A stretch of DNA of 64,000 bases, taken from the NCBI GenBank assembly GCA_023898485.1, contig CP060225.1, positions 248,001 to 312,000 of the forward strand, given 5' to 3'. The position numbers were made by a program, and so were the translations under genes. Origin of the DNA: Candidatus Peribacteria bacterium. Its GTDB lineage: Bacteria; Patescibacteriota; Gracilibacteria; Absconditabacterales; Absconditicoccaceae. Below, in pieces: positions 31,438 through 41,253 of this stretch (its first letter is position 1; the number at the start of each line of letters is the position of its first letter). The notes beneath the pieces are model-generated. The model saw nothing but the letters and a program-made list of their open reading frames with translations, did not search any database and had not been told where the DNA came from.

Positions 31438-31538
31438 ACAGGCTTTCTGGATATATAACAAAAAATTGCGATGTGCACTACTCTAGCCATTTGGATGGGA
31501 GAAAACAAGAGGAAAACAGACTATTTTCACGCTTGGGC

Positions 31539-31566
31539 TTGCAAATTGCTAGCTGAAAGCTATAAG
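31539..31566 (+). promoter_or_regulatory. Putative promoter of tig
   Basis: TTGCAA (31539-31544), a 16-nt spacer and TATAAG (31561-31566); the -10 ends 45 bp before the tig ATG. The spacer overlaps two agctgaaagc copies (31551, 31573), also echoed at the window start. Confidence 0.55.
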
Positions 31567-31611
31567 CACAAAGCTGAAAGCAAAAATTTTTTATGTTTTG
31601 TTTTTTTATGA

Positions 31612-32817
31612 ATGAAATATACACTCAAAGAAGCTCCTAGTGCATATGTCATCGCTGTCAGTTATGATGCTGATGATACTACCAAAGCAAGAGAAAAAGT
31701 ACTCAAATCATACCAAAAAGATGTCAAAGTCGCTGGATTTCGTCCTGGTCATGCTCCGATGCACCTCGTCGAACAGCAGGTCAATCCGGAATATCTCGAG
31801 ATAGCTATCAAAGAGCAAATCATCACTGATCAACTTCGCAAGATGATAGAAGAGAAGAAAGATATCCAATGGATCGGCAATCCTCATTCTATCGATCGGA
31901 AAGATGGTGAGATCACTTATACACTCGATATCTATCCCGAAGTCAAAGTCCTCAATGATGATCGGAAGAAGATCACAATGAAAGCAATCACTCCATCCGT
32001 GACGGATGAGCAACGTGATGAGGTCTGGACCAATTTTACCAAACAATATGCAGACTACCAAGACGCTGATACTGTGACTGCTAGCACGGTCGACACGATC
32101 CAGCTCTCCTACCAAGATAAGGATGGTAATGAACTCCACACCAAGAGAGATTTTGTCGGTAAGGAAGATATCGAAAAGGATGCAAAACTTGGAGAACTCC
32201 TCATCGGTAAGAAAAAAGGTGAGGTGGTAGAAGTGAAATATACCAAAAAAGATATCCCCACCGACTGGGAATACAAAAAAGATGATGCAACACCTGCTAC
32301 ACTCGTGGCTACGGTATCCGACATCAAACAGCAAGTTATTCCTACGTTTGATAGAGAGAAAATTGTATCACTGTTTGGTGAGGAAGCAAAACCTCAGAAT
32401 GAGCAAGAACTCATCGACATGATAGCTGAATCAGTGAAGGTAGAAAACTACAATAATGCACTCATGGAGCAAACAGAGGCAGCTATCGATGAGCTCAAAA
32501 AGAAATCTCTCGAGGTGGCTGTGCCACAGACTATCGTGGATCAAGAGACCTCCGAAAGACTCAAATCTATGCAACAGCGTTTCGGTGGAGAAGAGAATTT
32601 CAAAAAATATCTCGAGCAAATGTCTCAAGACCAGCAACAGGATATGATGACTTCTATCCAGACCGCAGCCAAAGAATCACTGGAGAAATTTATGATCTTG
32701 CAAAGATATGTCCAACTCCTCGAGCTCGATGTGGACTGGAAAAAGCAATTGGATGCAGAGCACAAGATCTATGAGAAACTGACGGGAGAGAAGGTATGGA
32801 CACCAGAATTAGGGTAG
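31612..32817 (+). CDS. tig: Trigger factor
   Basis: Trigger factor is the ribosome-bound chaperone and prolyl isomerase. The 401-aa product has the ribosome-docking signature KVAGFRPGHAPMHLVEQQV (usual GFRxGK), a PPIase-like middle (SYQDKDGNELHTKRDF, GLL-equivalent GELLIGKKKGE) and a long helical C-terminus. It contains no TGA. Length is slightly below the usual 430 aa. It is divergent from infB. Confidence 0.92.
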   Translation: MKYTLKEAPSAYVIAVSYDADDTTKAREKVLKSYQKDVKVAGFRPGHAPMHLVEQQVNPEYLEIAIKEQIITDQLRKMIEEKKDIQWIGNPHSIDRKDGEITYTLDIYPEVKVLNDDRKKITMKAITPSVTDEQRDEVWTNFTKQYADYQDADTVTASTVDTIQLSYQDKDGNELHTKRDFVGKEDIEKDAKLGELLIGKKKGEVVEVKYTKKDIPTDWEYKKDDATPATLVATVSDIKQQVIPTFDREKIVSLFGEEAKPQNEQELIDMIAESVKVENYNNALMEQTEAAIDELKKKSLEVAVPQTIVDQETSERLKSMQQRFGGEENFKKYLEQMSQDQQQDMMTSIQTAAKESLEKFMILQRYVQLLELDVDWKKQLDAEHKIYEKLTGEKVWTPELG

Positions 32818-32891
32818 AAAAGGTAATAAAAGTAGAACAATGGATGGTGCTCTGCGTGGTGGATGAAGTCCACTCTTTTGTCGTGCGAAAC

Positions 32892-33512
32892 TTATTGATG
32901 ATCTATTTCTGTTAGTAAAAATTCCTTTAAGATATCTGCCTTTCTTGATTTTTTTATGTAATTGGTGATGGGGTTGTCAGTATATATTTCATAAAGAATA
33001 TTTCCAACGTTGAGGATAACATGTAGTAATGTGTCATTAAAACACCATATTGATATCGAAACAGGTATTTCTCCATAGGCATATCAGTAAATGTGCTGCT
33101 CCTTTGATATAATCTTTGCATATTTTGTTATCAGAATTTCTTTGCGCTTTAAATACGTTGTTTCAGGTGCTAGATAGTCAGGTAGGTAAAAACAATTCCA
33201 GTTTCATGCATTCAGATCGGTTCTGATCAATAAAGCTACACGTACGGGTTTTATGTCCTTGTCATATCAAATCAATAATTCTGTGTCATTTATGGTGCCT
33301 GGTTTGTCATTATTGAGTTGGACTGCTTGTATTGCATGCTGTCATCAGTAACTACAAAACCTATTCGCAAGTTGAGCGCTAGGAGATTCGCTTATATAAT
33401 CACCAAATCGTGACATTGGAAAGTTTATATCAATTTTTTGTTTTCTTATTCCTAATTCATTTAAATTGATATATCATGTATTTGGTTTGGGTAAACGATT
33501 GTTGTTGTTCAT
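32892..33512 (-). CDS. Hypothetical 206-aa protein
   Basis: Found only with TGA read as Gly (six TGA codons). It starts MNNNNRLPKPNTGYINLNEL and is a mixed alpha/beta protein with several aromatic residues and no clear membrane segment or catalytic motif. High AT content and position between dtd and tig suggest an accessory gene. No family is recognised. The segment 32818-32891 after tig shows no further feature. Confidence 0.55.
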
Positions 33513-33565
33513 CAATATGACTTTTTGGCTTGGATAGATAAAATTCTTGAGTGATGTTGCTGGCC

Positions 33566-34066
33566 CTAATACTCTCGCAGGTGATTGATCGGACCATCGA
33601 TGGTGGATGTGATATGCATTTCTGCTCCGAACACTCACGTGATGTGAGGAGTGTCTGATTCGTCGAGTTTTTGGCAGAGGTAGTCTCGCATGGTCTGTCC
33701 ATCAGCAAATCATGCACTCTGGGTGTAGTCGATACCGCTCCCCTTCTGATTTCTGCTATAGAGGGTGAAATTGGGGACGAGGAGGATATGACCACCGGTG
33801 TCGGTGAGTGAGGAGTCAATTTTTCCAGAACCCCCACCCACTTCGTGGGTCCCTCCCCCTTGTCAGGGGGCTACTTTTTTGCGAAACAGTTTGGCAGACT
33901 GGATTTTGTCGACAAATCTGTCGATCTTGGTCTGATAGTCGTGGATGTCATCGCGATGGAAGCCAACGTAGACTATGCATCAGTGAGGGATGGAGGAAAT
34001 AGATGAAGTGGAAGAAATGGTTTCAATAGAAGCGGAGTGCTCGGTGTGCTGGATGAGAAAGCGCAT
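33566..34066 (-). CDS. dtd: D-aminoacyl-tRNA deacylase
   Basis: Dtd hydrolyses D-amino acids from mischarged tRNA. The 166-aa product has the N-terminal strand MRFLIQHTEHSAS, the catalytic LLVPNFTLYSRNQKGSGIDY (usual SQFTLxxxxxKGxRPxF; Gln is replaced by Asn) and TGVFGAEMHITSTIDGPI (usual GxFGAxMxVxLxNDGPVT). A Gly-rich insert between KLFRKKVAP and SGKIDSSLTD is encoded by a palindromic element. Four TGA codons read as Gly. Confidence 0.88.
33831..33870. repeat. Double-hairpin palindromic element inside dtd
   Basis: The first hairpin acccacttcgtgggt (33836-33850) and the second, cccccttgtcaggggg (33855-33870), lie in frame in dtd and encode a Gly/Glu/Thr-rich loop (QGGGTHEVGGG). The near-identical acttcgtgggt core recurs in miaB. 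Confidence 0.8.
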
Positions 34067-34107
34067 GAGAATAGTGGAATTGGTAAAGTTGGTGGAATTG
34101 GTGGAAA

Positions 34108-35250
34108 TTAGCTCTGGATGTTGGTGTAGAACTGACCAATCATATAGAGACTGCCGCAGATAACATAGAGCGTATCTGGATTATTTTCTGCTTGTGTGAA
34201 GATTTCTTGGGGTGTGAGAATCGATGCTTGGATATGATATGTTTCTAGTTGTACTGATAACTCTAGTGGATCAGTAGTGATGATGTGCTGATGATCGACG
34301 ATATAGTAGGTGACATCAGGACCGAACGTATCGATAAACAGTGAAGGAGACTTTCATGTTTTGAGACCAATGCAGTAGATTATCTGATCGTAGTCGAGAG
34401 TCTGAATATAATGTTGGAGAGATGTCAGTCACTGGGGGTTGTGCGCACCGTCGATGAGGAGGTTGGGAAGGAGATGATGACATCTCCCCAAATGTTGGAC
34501 GTGCTGTAGTCATGTGTGTATGGTCTCATCATCGATCCCGAGGTAGTGTGCGATCTCGTATGCGATACCTGCATTGTGATACTGATGAGGGCCACGAAGA
34601 TTGGTCTCACACTCACGATCCGTGTAGATCAGTGGCGCATCGCGTTCGCTCGCAATCGATTCTATGGTGGGATTGTAATGGTTGATAATGATGGGGATTC
34701 CTGGTTTGATAATGCCGGCTTTTTCGTAGCTGATCTGCTCGATGGTATCTCCTAGTATATCTTGATGATCGAGTCCGATGCTGGTGATAGCAGTGATGGT
34801 AGGTGTGCAGATATTGGTCGCATCGAGTCTACCACCCATACCAACTTCGAGGATAGCATACTCTACTCCTCTGTTTGCAAACAGGAGCATAGCGATCAGT
34901 GTACATTTCTCAAAGTATGATAATGAGAATGGGATACTGAGGATCTGATTGGTATACTGGACGAATTTGGACTCACTGATGAGGCCGGTGTCTGTTTCGA
35001 ATCTTTCGCGAATATCTACCAAGTGTGGTGAGGTAAACACGCCAACTGATATGCCCGCCTCTTGCAATATAGCAAATGTCATATGTGCGACACTTCCCTT
35101 GCCATTGGTGCCGGCGATATGGATGACTTGGATCCCATCGAGTGGACGACCGAGTAGTTCGTATGCTTGTCTGACCTTTTCGAGTGAATAATCATTCATC
35201 GTTTCAGTAGTGAAGATTTTTTCTATGGCTTCGTCATAACTACTGATCAT
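34108..35250 (-). CDS. folC: Folylpolyglutamate/dihydrofolate synthase
   Basis: FolC adds glutamate to folates (and to dihydropteroate in bifunctional forms). The 380-aa product has the P-loop HIAGTNGKGSVAHM near residue 45, the omega-loop TSPHLVDIRERF, ILEVGMGGRLDATN, SIGLDHQDILG, and LLIDGAHNPQGL near 265. Two TGA codons at least are read as Gly. The start overlaps the upstream 71-aa ORF by 11 bp. Between folC and dtd lies a short ggtggaatt microsatellite. Confidence 0.92.
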
Positions 35251-35455
35251 CTCTGGGTTTGAGGATATGATAAAACACTAAGGGAAAAAAGACTCAGACC
35301 TTGCGTCGCGTGGGGCCTCCCTGTCGGAGGTATGCTGGATATTCGATGAAGAGGAAGGTGAGGAGACTACTAAATTTGTTGCGCGGATTGCGAAACTCAA
35401 AAGGGAAACGAATGATATCGATAAGGAAGGTGAGGAGACCGCGGAAGTATTTCAT
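35240..35455 (-). CDS. 71-aa hypothetical protein upstream of folC
   Basis: Reading one TGA as Gly gives MKYFRGLLTFLIDIIRFPFE, a basic middle with RQGGPTRRK, and a C-terminal FPLVFYHILKPRDDQ. It contains a weak internal repeat (LLTFLIDI / LLTFLFIE). The stop TAG overlaps the folC start by 11 bp, suggesting coupling. No family is recognised. Confidence 0.5.
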
Positions 35456-35491
35456 AGGTTTGGTAGAGTTGGTGAAATGAGTGGAATTAGT

Positions 35492-35911
35492 TTATGGATT
35501 TTGGATTGTGTTTACTAGTCATTGTATGGTTTCTTTGAGCCAGTGTTTATTGAGATATTTTTCCATCTTATCGACGGGTATTCGCTGATAAGCATCATGG
35601 TCTATTCCTCCGATCTCATCATGATTGATTTGTACAGATGGCTGAATTTGTTTGGTATGCAGGATACTTATTTGTGCAATTCAATGAGGATTAGTATTGT
35701 ACGCTGGATCGAGTATGTTCGTATGACTGATGTGGTCTGGAGCTAGTCAGGTTTCTTCATAGAGTTCTCTTCGAGTGGCTTGATCGGGAGATTCTCACTC
35801 CTCTATTCCACCTTTGACTGGTTCTCGTTCGTCTCTATCAGTCCTATGAAGGAAGAGAATATTTTGTTCTGGGTCGACGACAAATGCTATGGTGATCATA
35901 CTCTTATCCAT
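35492..35911 (-). CDS. NUDIX hydrolase
   Basis: Hand translation gives a 139-aa protein with the NUDIX box GGIEEGESPDQATRRELYEE (residues 35-54) then TGL. Four TGA codons (Gly), one inside the box (EEGES), conceal it under the standard code, and the box confirms the reading. Substrate unknown. Its ATG overlaps the end of the next NUDIX gene by 8 bp, so the two are coupled. Confidence 0.82.
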
Positions 35912-36452
35912 GGAAGATAAAATCTCTAAACTGATCCAATGTACCATCGAATTTCATCTGGAGGAGGTCGGCTCTCATGTGGGTGAGTGGAAGCTGGTCG
36001 GTGCAGATGAGATCCACAAATTCATCAAATGAGACTGCTCTGACTTCTATCTTCTCTCCTCCGGGATCTAAGTGTGGCTCCGCGATACGCTGACAGTCTC
36101 TCGCGACGTAGATATGGGTCTGTCGGTCGAGCTTGGTACTGGCGGTGTAGATCTTCCAGAGGGATCGATCATCGGAAGACATGCCCGTCTCTTCGAGTAG
36201 CTCTTCGCGAGCCTGGGCAGACTCCTCTACTCCTCTGGGTACCATCCCACCTACGAATCCATAGTATCGGTAGTCTTTGGATGGTTGGGTCTGGTAGGCG
36301 ACGAGGATCTGATCACCAACGGTCGGGATGACGAGGGCTGAGTTGACTCTATCTGCAAGCTCGAACGTCTTGATAGACCCGTCGAACTGTTCTTGTTCTC
36401 GCTGGTAGATATCGAAGAGGACGCCGGAGAAGACTTTTTTCTTTACTGTCAT
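35904..36452 (-). CDS. NUDIX hydrolase, ADP-ribose pyrophosphatase-like
   Basis: The 182-aa product has the NUDIX core GGMVPRGVEESAQAREELLE followed by ETGM. An N-terminal beta-domain (MTVKKKVFSGVLFDIYQREQ) and VYQTQPSKDYRYY precede the box, as in ADP-ribose pyrophosphatases (R.P.g...e.PgG). The usual second Glu-Gly pattern is slightly altered. No TGA is present. Spacer 36453-36493 holds gtaagtag microsatellite units only. Confidence 0.8.
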   Translation of the reverse strand: MTVKKKVFSGVLFDIYQREQEQFDGSIKTFELADRVNSALVIPTVGDQILVAYQTQPSKDYRYYGFVGGMVPRGVEESAQAREELLEETGMSSDDRSLWKIYTASTKLDRQTHIYVARDCQRIAEPHLDPGGEKIEVRAVSFDEFVDLICTDQLPLTHMRADLLQMKFDGTLDQFRDFIFHG

Positions 36453-36493
36453 AGGGTATAAGTAGAGTAAATCGTGTAAGTAGGGTAAGTAGT

Positions 36494-36991
36494 TTATGAG
36501 TGGTTTTCTATAAAATTTTCTAGACGATTAAAGATAGGATCTTGATATGTGTTTTGTGAGAGAAAGATGTTTGCTTTTTCAATTTTATTAGTTAATTCTT
36601 TTTGATTATTTTCTCTCAGATAGTGTCTCAATCAATCTAATATTTCTGTTGCCATAATGATGGTTGCATTTTTGCTGTGAGCTATACAGCGATTGACTAC
36701 TTCTTGTTTTTTCTCTGATTTTGGTAGATCTTCGTTTGCTGTGTTGGCTATCACGAGTTCCGCAACATCAACTCCGAAATCCTTCACTACATCATCATGT
36801 GTGACATCACTATCTTCGATGATATCGTGGAGATATCCGCCTAGCACCACTTCGGTAGGATAATTATTTTCGTAGAGATAGGTGCCGACCCTGATACAGT
36901 GTAGTAGTGTGGGTTTAGGTTCGTTGTCCAGATGAGCGAGTTTGGCGCTGATGAGTTCGATAGCTGATTGGGCGAGGTAGTCGGGGTGCAT
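36494..36991 (-). CDS. HD-domain hydrolase (RelA/SpoT HD-like)
   Basis: The 165-aa product is a stand-alone HD domain: LLHCIRVGTYLYENNYP, then GGYLHDIIEDSDVTHDDVVK, and NRCIAHSKNATIIMATEILD, as in (p)ppGpp hydrolase-type HD domains (small alarmone hydrolase/MESH1). Alarmone or nucleotide hydrolysis is inferred. The usual KxxD near the end is less clear. One TGA (Gly). It is 7 bp from the kinase gene upstream. Confidence 0.78.
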
Positions 36992-36998
36992 AAGAATC

Positions 36999-37550
36999 CT
37001 ATTGAATAAAATTGAGAATTTGTTCTGCTGTTTCTTCTGCTGTAAGGTGTGTAGTATCTATGGTAAGATTATTTCTAACATCAGCTGATGTTTTTCGATC
37101 ATGTTGTTGTAATAATTCTTTCATTATTTCTTGATCAGTGAGTTTGAGATATTCTTTTCTAGATGGGTTGATGATACGATTGAGAATACTATTATCATCT
37201 GCTATGAGGTGTATAAAATATGCTTTTACATTATTTTTTTCAGCTTCTTTTTCTATCTTTTTAAGATATTCATGATCAGATTGACCTGTTGGTGATATGT
37301 AATCATGTGAGTATGCGTGTGTAGTAATGAAAGATATATGTTTTTCTAGTGCTTTTGCATACAGCATATCTGCTATATCCTCAATCAATTTCGGCCTTTC
37401 TTCTGATCATCTTTCAAAAATACTACTGACTGTATCATTGATGAGATGATTATGACAAAGCTTATATCATGTTTTTTTTGTAAGTATTTTCGCGACAGTT
37501 AGTTTTCCAACCCCTATCATTCCGTAGATTACAATAACTTGTGATTTCAT
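36999..37550 (-). CDS. Shikimate-kinase-like P-loop kinase
   Basis: The 183-aa product starts MKSQVIVIYGMIGVGKLTVA; GMIGVGKLT is the Walker A. A later RIINPSRKEYLKLTDQE could act as lid, and a C-terminal TIDTTHLTAEETAEQIL matches the LDTT.L..EE pattern of AAA_33-type small-molecule kinases. Substrate unknown. Two TGA codons read as Gly join the N-terminal P-loop to the rest. Confidence 0.75.
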
Positions 37551-37562
37551 GATTAATGTGTT

Positions 37563-37672
37563 GATTATAAAACCTCCCCTCTCAACCTAAAGCTCTCTCC
37601 CTTGTTCAGGTCTTTAGTCCTTGGTCTTTGGCTGGATGGTGATGTTTTTCATATTGTCGGTGTAGTATCTAT
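37563..37672. repeat. Diverged copy of the miaB 3' end
   Basis: gtgatgtttttcatattgtcggtgtag (27 bp split here: gtgatgtttttcat then attgtcggtgtag) is identical to 38632-38658 within miaB, and aacctaaagctctctcc parallels aacctaaaactctctcc at the miaB end. The middle differs and lacks the palindromic element. The two copies bracket the toxin-antitoxin pair and the gene at 38203. Confidence 0.8.
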
Positions 37673-37942
37673 TTATAGTTCTTTGTATATTTGTCCTCTA
37701 CTCCCTGCTGTGATGAAAAAAATCTCTACGAGACCATCGTCTATTTCGTAGATGATTCTCCATTTTCCCATTCTCATCCTGTAGCGGGATCCAAATCATG
37801 CGAGTTTTCTGCTATCGATGAGAGGAGAATGCGGATTTTCTGCTATAATATGTACTTTTTCAAAAAATGATTGTACAAATTTTGGTGTTTGTTTGTCGAG
37901 AAATTTTTCCACTTTTTTGGAAATTTTTATGCTATAAGTCAT
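37673..37942 (-). CDS. RelE/ParE-family toxin
   Basis: The 89-aa product has the RelE/ParE fold pattern: MTYSIKISKKVEKFLDKQTP, then SRKLAGFGSRYRMRMGKWRI, IYEIDDGLVEIFFI and TAGSRGQIYKEL. RelE toxins cleave mRNA on the ribosome; ParE toxins poison gyrase. The conserved RxxxGxWRIIY pattern favours the RelE/YafQ-type plasmid stabilisation group. One TGA (Gly). It follows the antitoxin with overlap. Confidence 0.85.
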
Positions 37943-38151
37943 CTTCTTTTCATGTACTCATCCAAAGTGATTGCTTCATCTTTCTCCTTCTGAGTATAGG
38001 TGACCTTTTCATCTTCATAGGGTTCTACTTCTGATGGTTCGTCTGTCATGATGATGACTTTGCCACGATGGATGACTCTCCCAAAAATCTGACTAATGGT
38101 CTGTCATGCCATGTCAGCGGTGATCTCTTTTTCGATAGCGGTGTAGTTCAT
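37927..38151 (-). CDS. Antitoxin of the RelE/ParE-type pair
   Basis: The 74-aa product starts MNYTAIEKEITADMAGQTIS and has an acidic middle (DEPSEVEPYEDEK), ending LDEYMKRRGLIA. Small size and position before the toxin identify it as antitoxin; the DNA-binding fold is not clear. Under the standard code it would end at TGA 37939-37941, overlapping the toxin ATG as ATGA. With UGA as Gly it continues four codons to TAA 37927, giving a 16-bp overlap. Confidence 0.7.
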
Positions 38152-38202
38152 GATGTCATATATATGAACTAAATATGGGTTGATTGTATGGTTTTGGATG
38201 AT

Positions 38203-38511
38203 TTATTGCAAGAGGTTTCTGATTATGTCTTTCTGTGCCTCTCGTGCTAGACATCATTGTTTCAAGATGCTGTTGTGGATATTATCTTTACATACGACTA
38301 TTCATTCATGTCGTTGTTTTGTGATTGCTCGTTGTTCTGGTGTAATATGATGTGCCTCTAGATTTGCTTCTATATGTTTTGGATCTCCACTTCCTCATCA
38401 TCGGCTGATATTTCACATAAGAGTCCCCCAAACAACAAAAATAACATCTGTAATACATGCTATTACAATAATGATATAGAAAGTAGTTTTGAATTGTTTG
38501 GGTATTTTCAT
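38203..38511 (-). CDS. Hypothetical protein with N-terminal membrane helix
   Basis: Visible only with TGA as Gly: 102 aa, with a membrane helix or signal anchor at residues 9-30 (TTFYIIIVIACITDVIFVVW), a Gly-rich turn, and a polar tail with two Cys. Its ATG overlaps the miaB TAA as TAATG. It lies between miaB and the toxin-antitoxin pair. No family is recognised. Confidence 0.55.
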
Positions 38512-40016
38512 TATGTAAGTTTCCCTTTTAACCTAAAACTCTCTCCTTCGGTGATGGTGGCGGTGGTGAAGGAGCCGACCGAAATCCCCTCTCACTTCGT
38601 GGGTTCTTCCCTTTGCAAAGGGGCGCCGATAGTGATGTTTTTCATATTGTCGGTGTAGCCGTCGATGGTACCATCTTCGTGGATGGCCGTGATCATGACG
38701 TCCGTGGTGCGTCCGATTTCTTTTTGGTTGTTTGCGTAGGAAATTTCTTTTAGCAATGTATTGAGGCGGTCTCGGCGGTCGTGTTTGACGTCTTTAGGGA
38801 TGTTGTCATCCATCATGCGGTGTGCGAGGGTGCCCGGACGCGGTGAGTAGATACCGATATAGACCATATCAAAACGTGCGTATTGGGTCAGAGCCATCGA
38901 TTCTTGGAAATCTTCTTCGGTCTCGTCACAGAAGCCCACGATGATGTCGGAGGTGATGGAGATATCTCTGTTGAGTGCTCTGATACGATCGACGAAGACG
39001 CGAAACTGCTCGGCGGTGTAGCCTCTGAACATTTTTTTGAGAATAGTATCAGACCCCGACTGGAGGGGCATATGGATATGGGGGCACATCTTGGGATGCG
39101 TCTCGTGCAGGTGCAGGAGTTTGTCACTATAAAATGTCGGATAGGGTGAGGTATATCTGAGCCAGCGCAGTCCTGGGATGTCGAGAATTGCTTCGCAGAT
39201 GTCGGCGAAGTTGGGGTGCTTATTGACGATCTGGCCAATGAGAGTGATCTCTTCGACTCCGTTCTCGATATGATGGCGGGCTTCAGCGATGATCTTGTCT
39301 GCTGGGAGATTTTTCTCCAGTCCTCTGGCATAGGGGACGATACAGTAGGCGCAGAATTGGCTACAGCCCGTGGAGACTGGGACGAAAGCTGTCTTAGCAT
39401 TGGCGTCGGAGAGTTGATTTCATGTATGTGGTATGATATCGTTGTACTCATTGGTCAGTTCGATGTCTCATTCCTGGACTTCATAACCCAGGCGACTAGC
39501 GATACGAGGGATGAAGCCAATATCATCGATACGCATGATGAGTTCGAGATTGGGAAATGTTTTTTGGAAGTTGAAAAACATAGGATTGAATGCGTGATTG
39601 ACGAAGACGATGTTGTCCGTGTCGGCATTGTATTCTTTGAGGTCTTTCATTTCTTGGTTGGAGAAGCCGACGATCTCTGGATCACGAGTGGCGACATTAC
39701 CGACGAAGTTTCCGCGTTTCATGAGTTCGGATGCGGTTTTGTCATGGAGTTGTTTGGAGATTTTGGCATGGCGGAGATTGTGCTGGACCATACATCAGGT
39801 GATCCAAATCTTTTTGTCAGACGGTATTTCACGTATTTTGCCAGTGACTTTGTCTTCGGATTTTTGGCGGACGGAGCAGGTGTCTAGCACGACGATATCT
39901 GCCTCATCGATCGTGTCGACATGAGTCATGCCGATATTGGTCAGGACAGCTCTGATGCGAGCTGCGTCGGCGTAGTTCATCTGACAGCCGAAGATGACGA
40001 TGTGAAACTTGGTCAT
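38511..40016 (-). CDS. miaB: tRNA-2-methylthio-N6-dimethylallyladenosine synthase MiaB
   Basis: MiaB is a radical-SAM enzyme that methylthiolates A37 of tRNA. The 501-aa product has the UPF0004 domain with Cys in VIFGCQMNYADA, LDTCSVRQ and ITGCMVQ, and the radical-SAM STGCSQFCAYCIVPYARG near 215 (CxxxCxxC). The MiaB core PHIHMPLQSGSDTILKKMFR and a C-terminal TRAM domain follow. A palindromic element inserts in frame in TRAM (REEPTKGEGI). The linker between the two domains (about 95-190) is longer than usual. TGA codons in CMVQ context and elsewhere are Gly. Confidence 0.93.
38585..38624. repeat. Double-hairpin palindromic element inside miaB
   Basis: ctcacttcgtgggt (38591-38604) and ccctttgcaaagggg (38610-38624) follow the same order and spacing as in dtd. 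The shorter, diverged miaB tail at 37563 lacks it, so it was gained or lost after duplication. Confidence 0.75.
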
Positions 40017-40124
40017 AGAAACAATGGGCGAAAGAGGCTAAATGGACGAAGTGGTAAAAATGTAGTGATGTGGACACTGGAAATAAAGCTGAACTTGCAA
40101 AAGAAGCTGTAAGTGATAGACTGT

Positions 40125-41144
40125 ATGTATAAGATTTATGTTGTGTTATTTCTGATGGCGTGGATCGTCTGATTGGTGAGTATATGAGCAATCATTTTCT
40201 ACTTTATTCGTGATAGTTATGTCGGCGAGCTCGTGAGTAGCTTCCTCCCGTATGCGGTGGGATTGTGGATATTTTTTGTGTTGATATCGTTGATCGTAGT
40301 TATTTTTTCGAAGAAGAGATGGGCGAGAATTGTGTCTGGTGTGGGTTTTGTTGTGCTTCTCCTGATGAGTGTGTGGGGAGGGCAAAAAATCTATGACTAT
40401 TACGGTGAAATTAGTGAAGTTGGTGAAATTAGTGAAGTTGGTAGTTTTTCCATCCTGTACGATAATATCTATGTGTATAATGAGGAGTATGACGCTCTGC
40501 AATCAGTGATAGAAAAAACCGACCCTGATGTGCTGATTTTGGTAGAGTTTGCTCGTCATCATCGGACGGTGATGGAAGAGTTTCTCGATGAGATGGGACT
40601 CACCAATACCAATCGTATCAACCGAGAAGCGCTGTATGATAGCAACCTTTTCGCTTCGCACTCCCCTATCGATCAGGTGATCACGTATGGCGGACTGGAC
40701 GACTATATCAATATTGAATCACAGGATATGATGATAGGAGATAGGCAGGTGATGTTTCATGTGGTTCATCTGGTGTCGCCGATTAGTCCTGATCACTATA
40801 TCGTGAGAAATAGGCAGCTGGAGACGCTTGCGACACTAATGGATCAGGCAACACAAGACTATCCAGACTATCTTCACATCTTGATAGGAGATTTCAATAC
40901 GAGTCCATGGTCGAGTCAGTACGCTCAGTTTCAGGCAGCGCTCGGTGATGAGCGATATGATCAGACGCGTCAGATTCCTTTGTTGATGACGTGGAAATTG
41001 CCTATGGCTCCATGGCTCAGAACACACATCGATCACGTGTGGATGCGAGGTGACGTAGATATGATGATAGAGCCCCTTCGGTTAGAGGGAAGTGATCATA
41101 GGGTCTTGGAAATTGTTATAGGGGACAATAGTCTAACAGAATAA
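40125..41144 (+). CDS. Membrane-anchored endonuclease/exonuclease/phosphatase-family protein
   Basis: The 339-aa product has three N-terminal membrane helices (residues 3-24, about 38-58, 66-84) and a C-terminal EEP domain: PDVLILVEFARHH, LHILIGDFNTSPWSSQY and GSDHRVLEIVI, the metal and catalytic residues. Homologues of this form are often called vancomycin-resistance-type or EEP phosphodiesterases; substrate unknown. The linker holds EISEVGEISEVG, from a duplicated 18-bp unit. TGA at two codons in the first helix region are Gly; ATG 40125 is the furthest plausible start. Confidence 0.82.
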
Positions 41145-41253
41145 CAGCTTAAGAGTATAGGAGTTCTTATTGGGGTGGTGGATGTGCTTGCTTTGGGGTG
41201 TGATTTTATTTATAAGTAAGATAGATATATTTTATTTTTTTCATTTTTAATAA

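Noticed and set aside
33457..33837. A 126-codon minus-strand open frame overlapping dtd and the 206-aa gene
   Set aside because: It is out of frame with dtd, whose conserved motifs are clear, and has Ser/Thr-rich shadow composition.
40095..40122. Promoter TTGCAA-N16-TAGACT before the EEP gene
   Set aside because: The -10 ends only 2 bp before ATG 40125, too close for that start, and TAGACT is a weak match.
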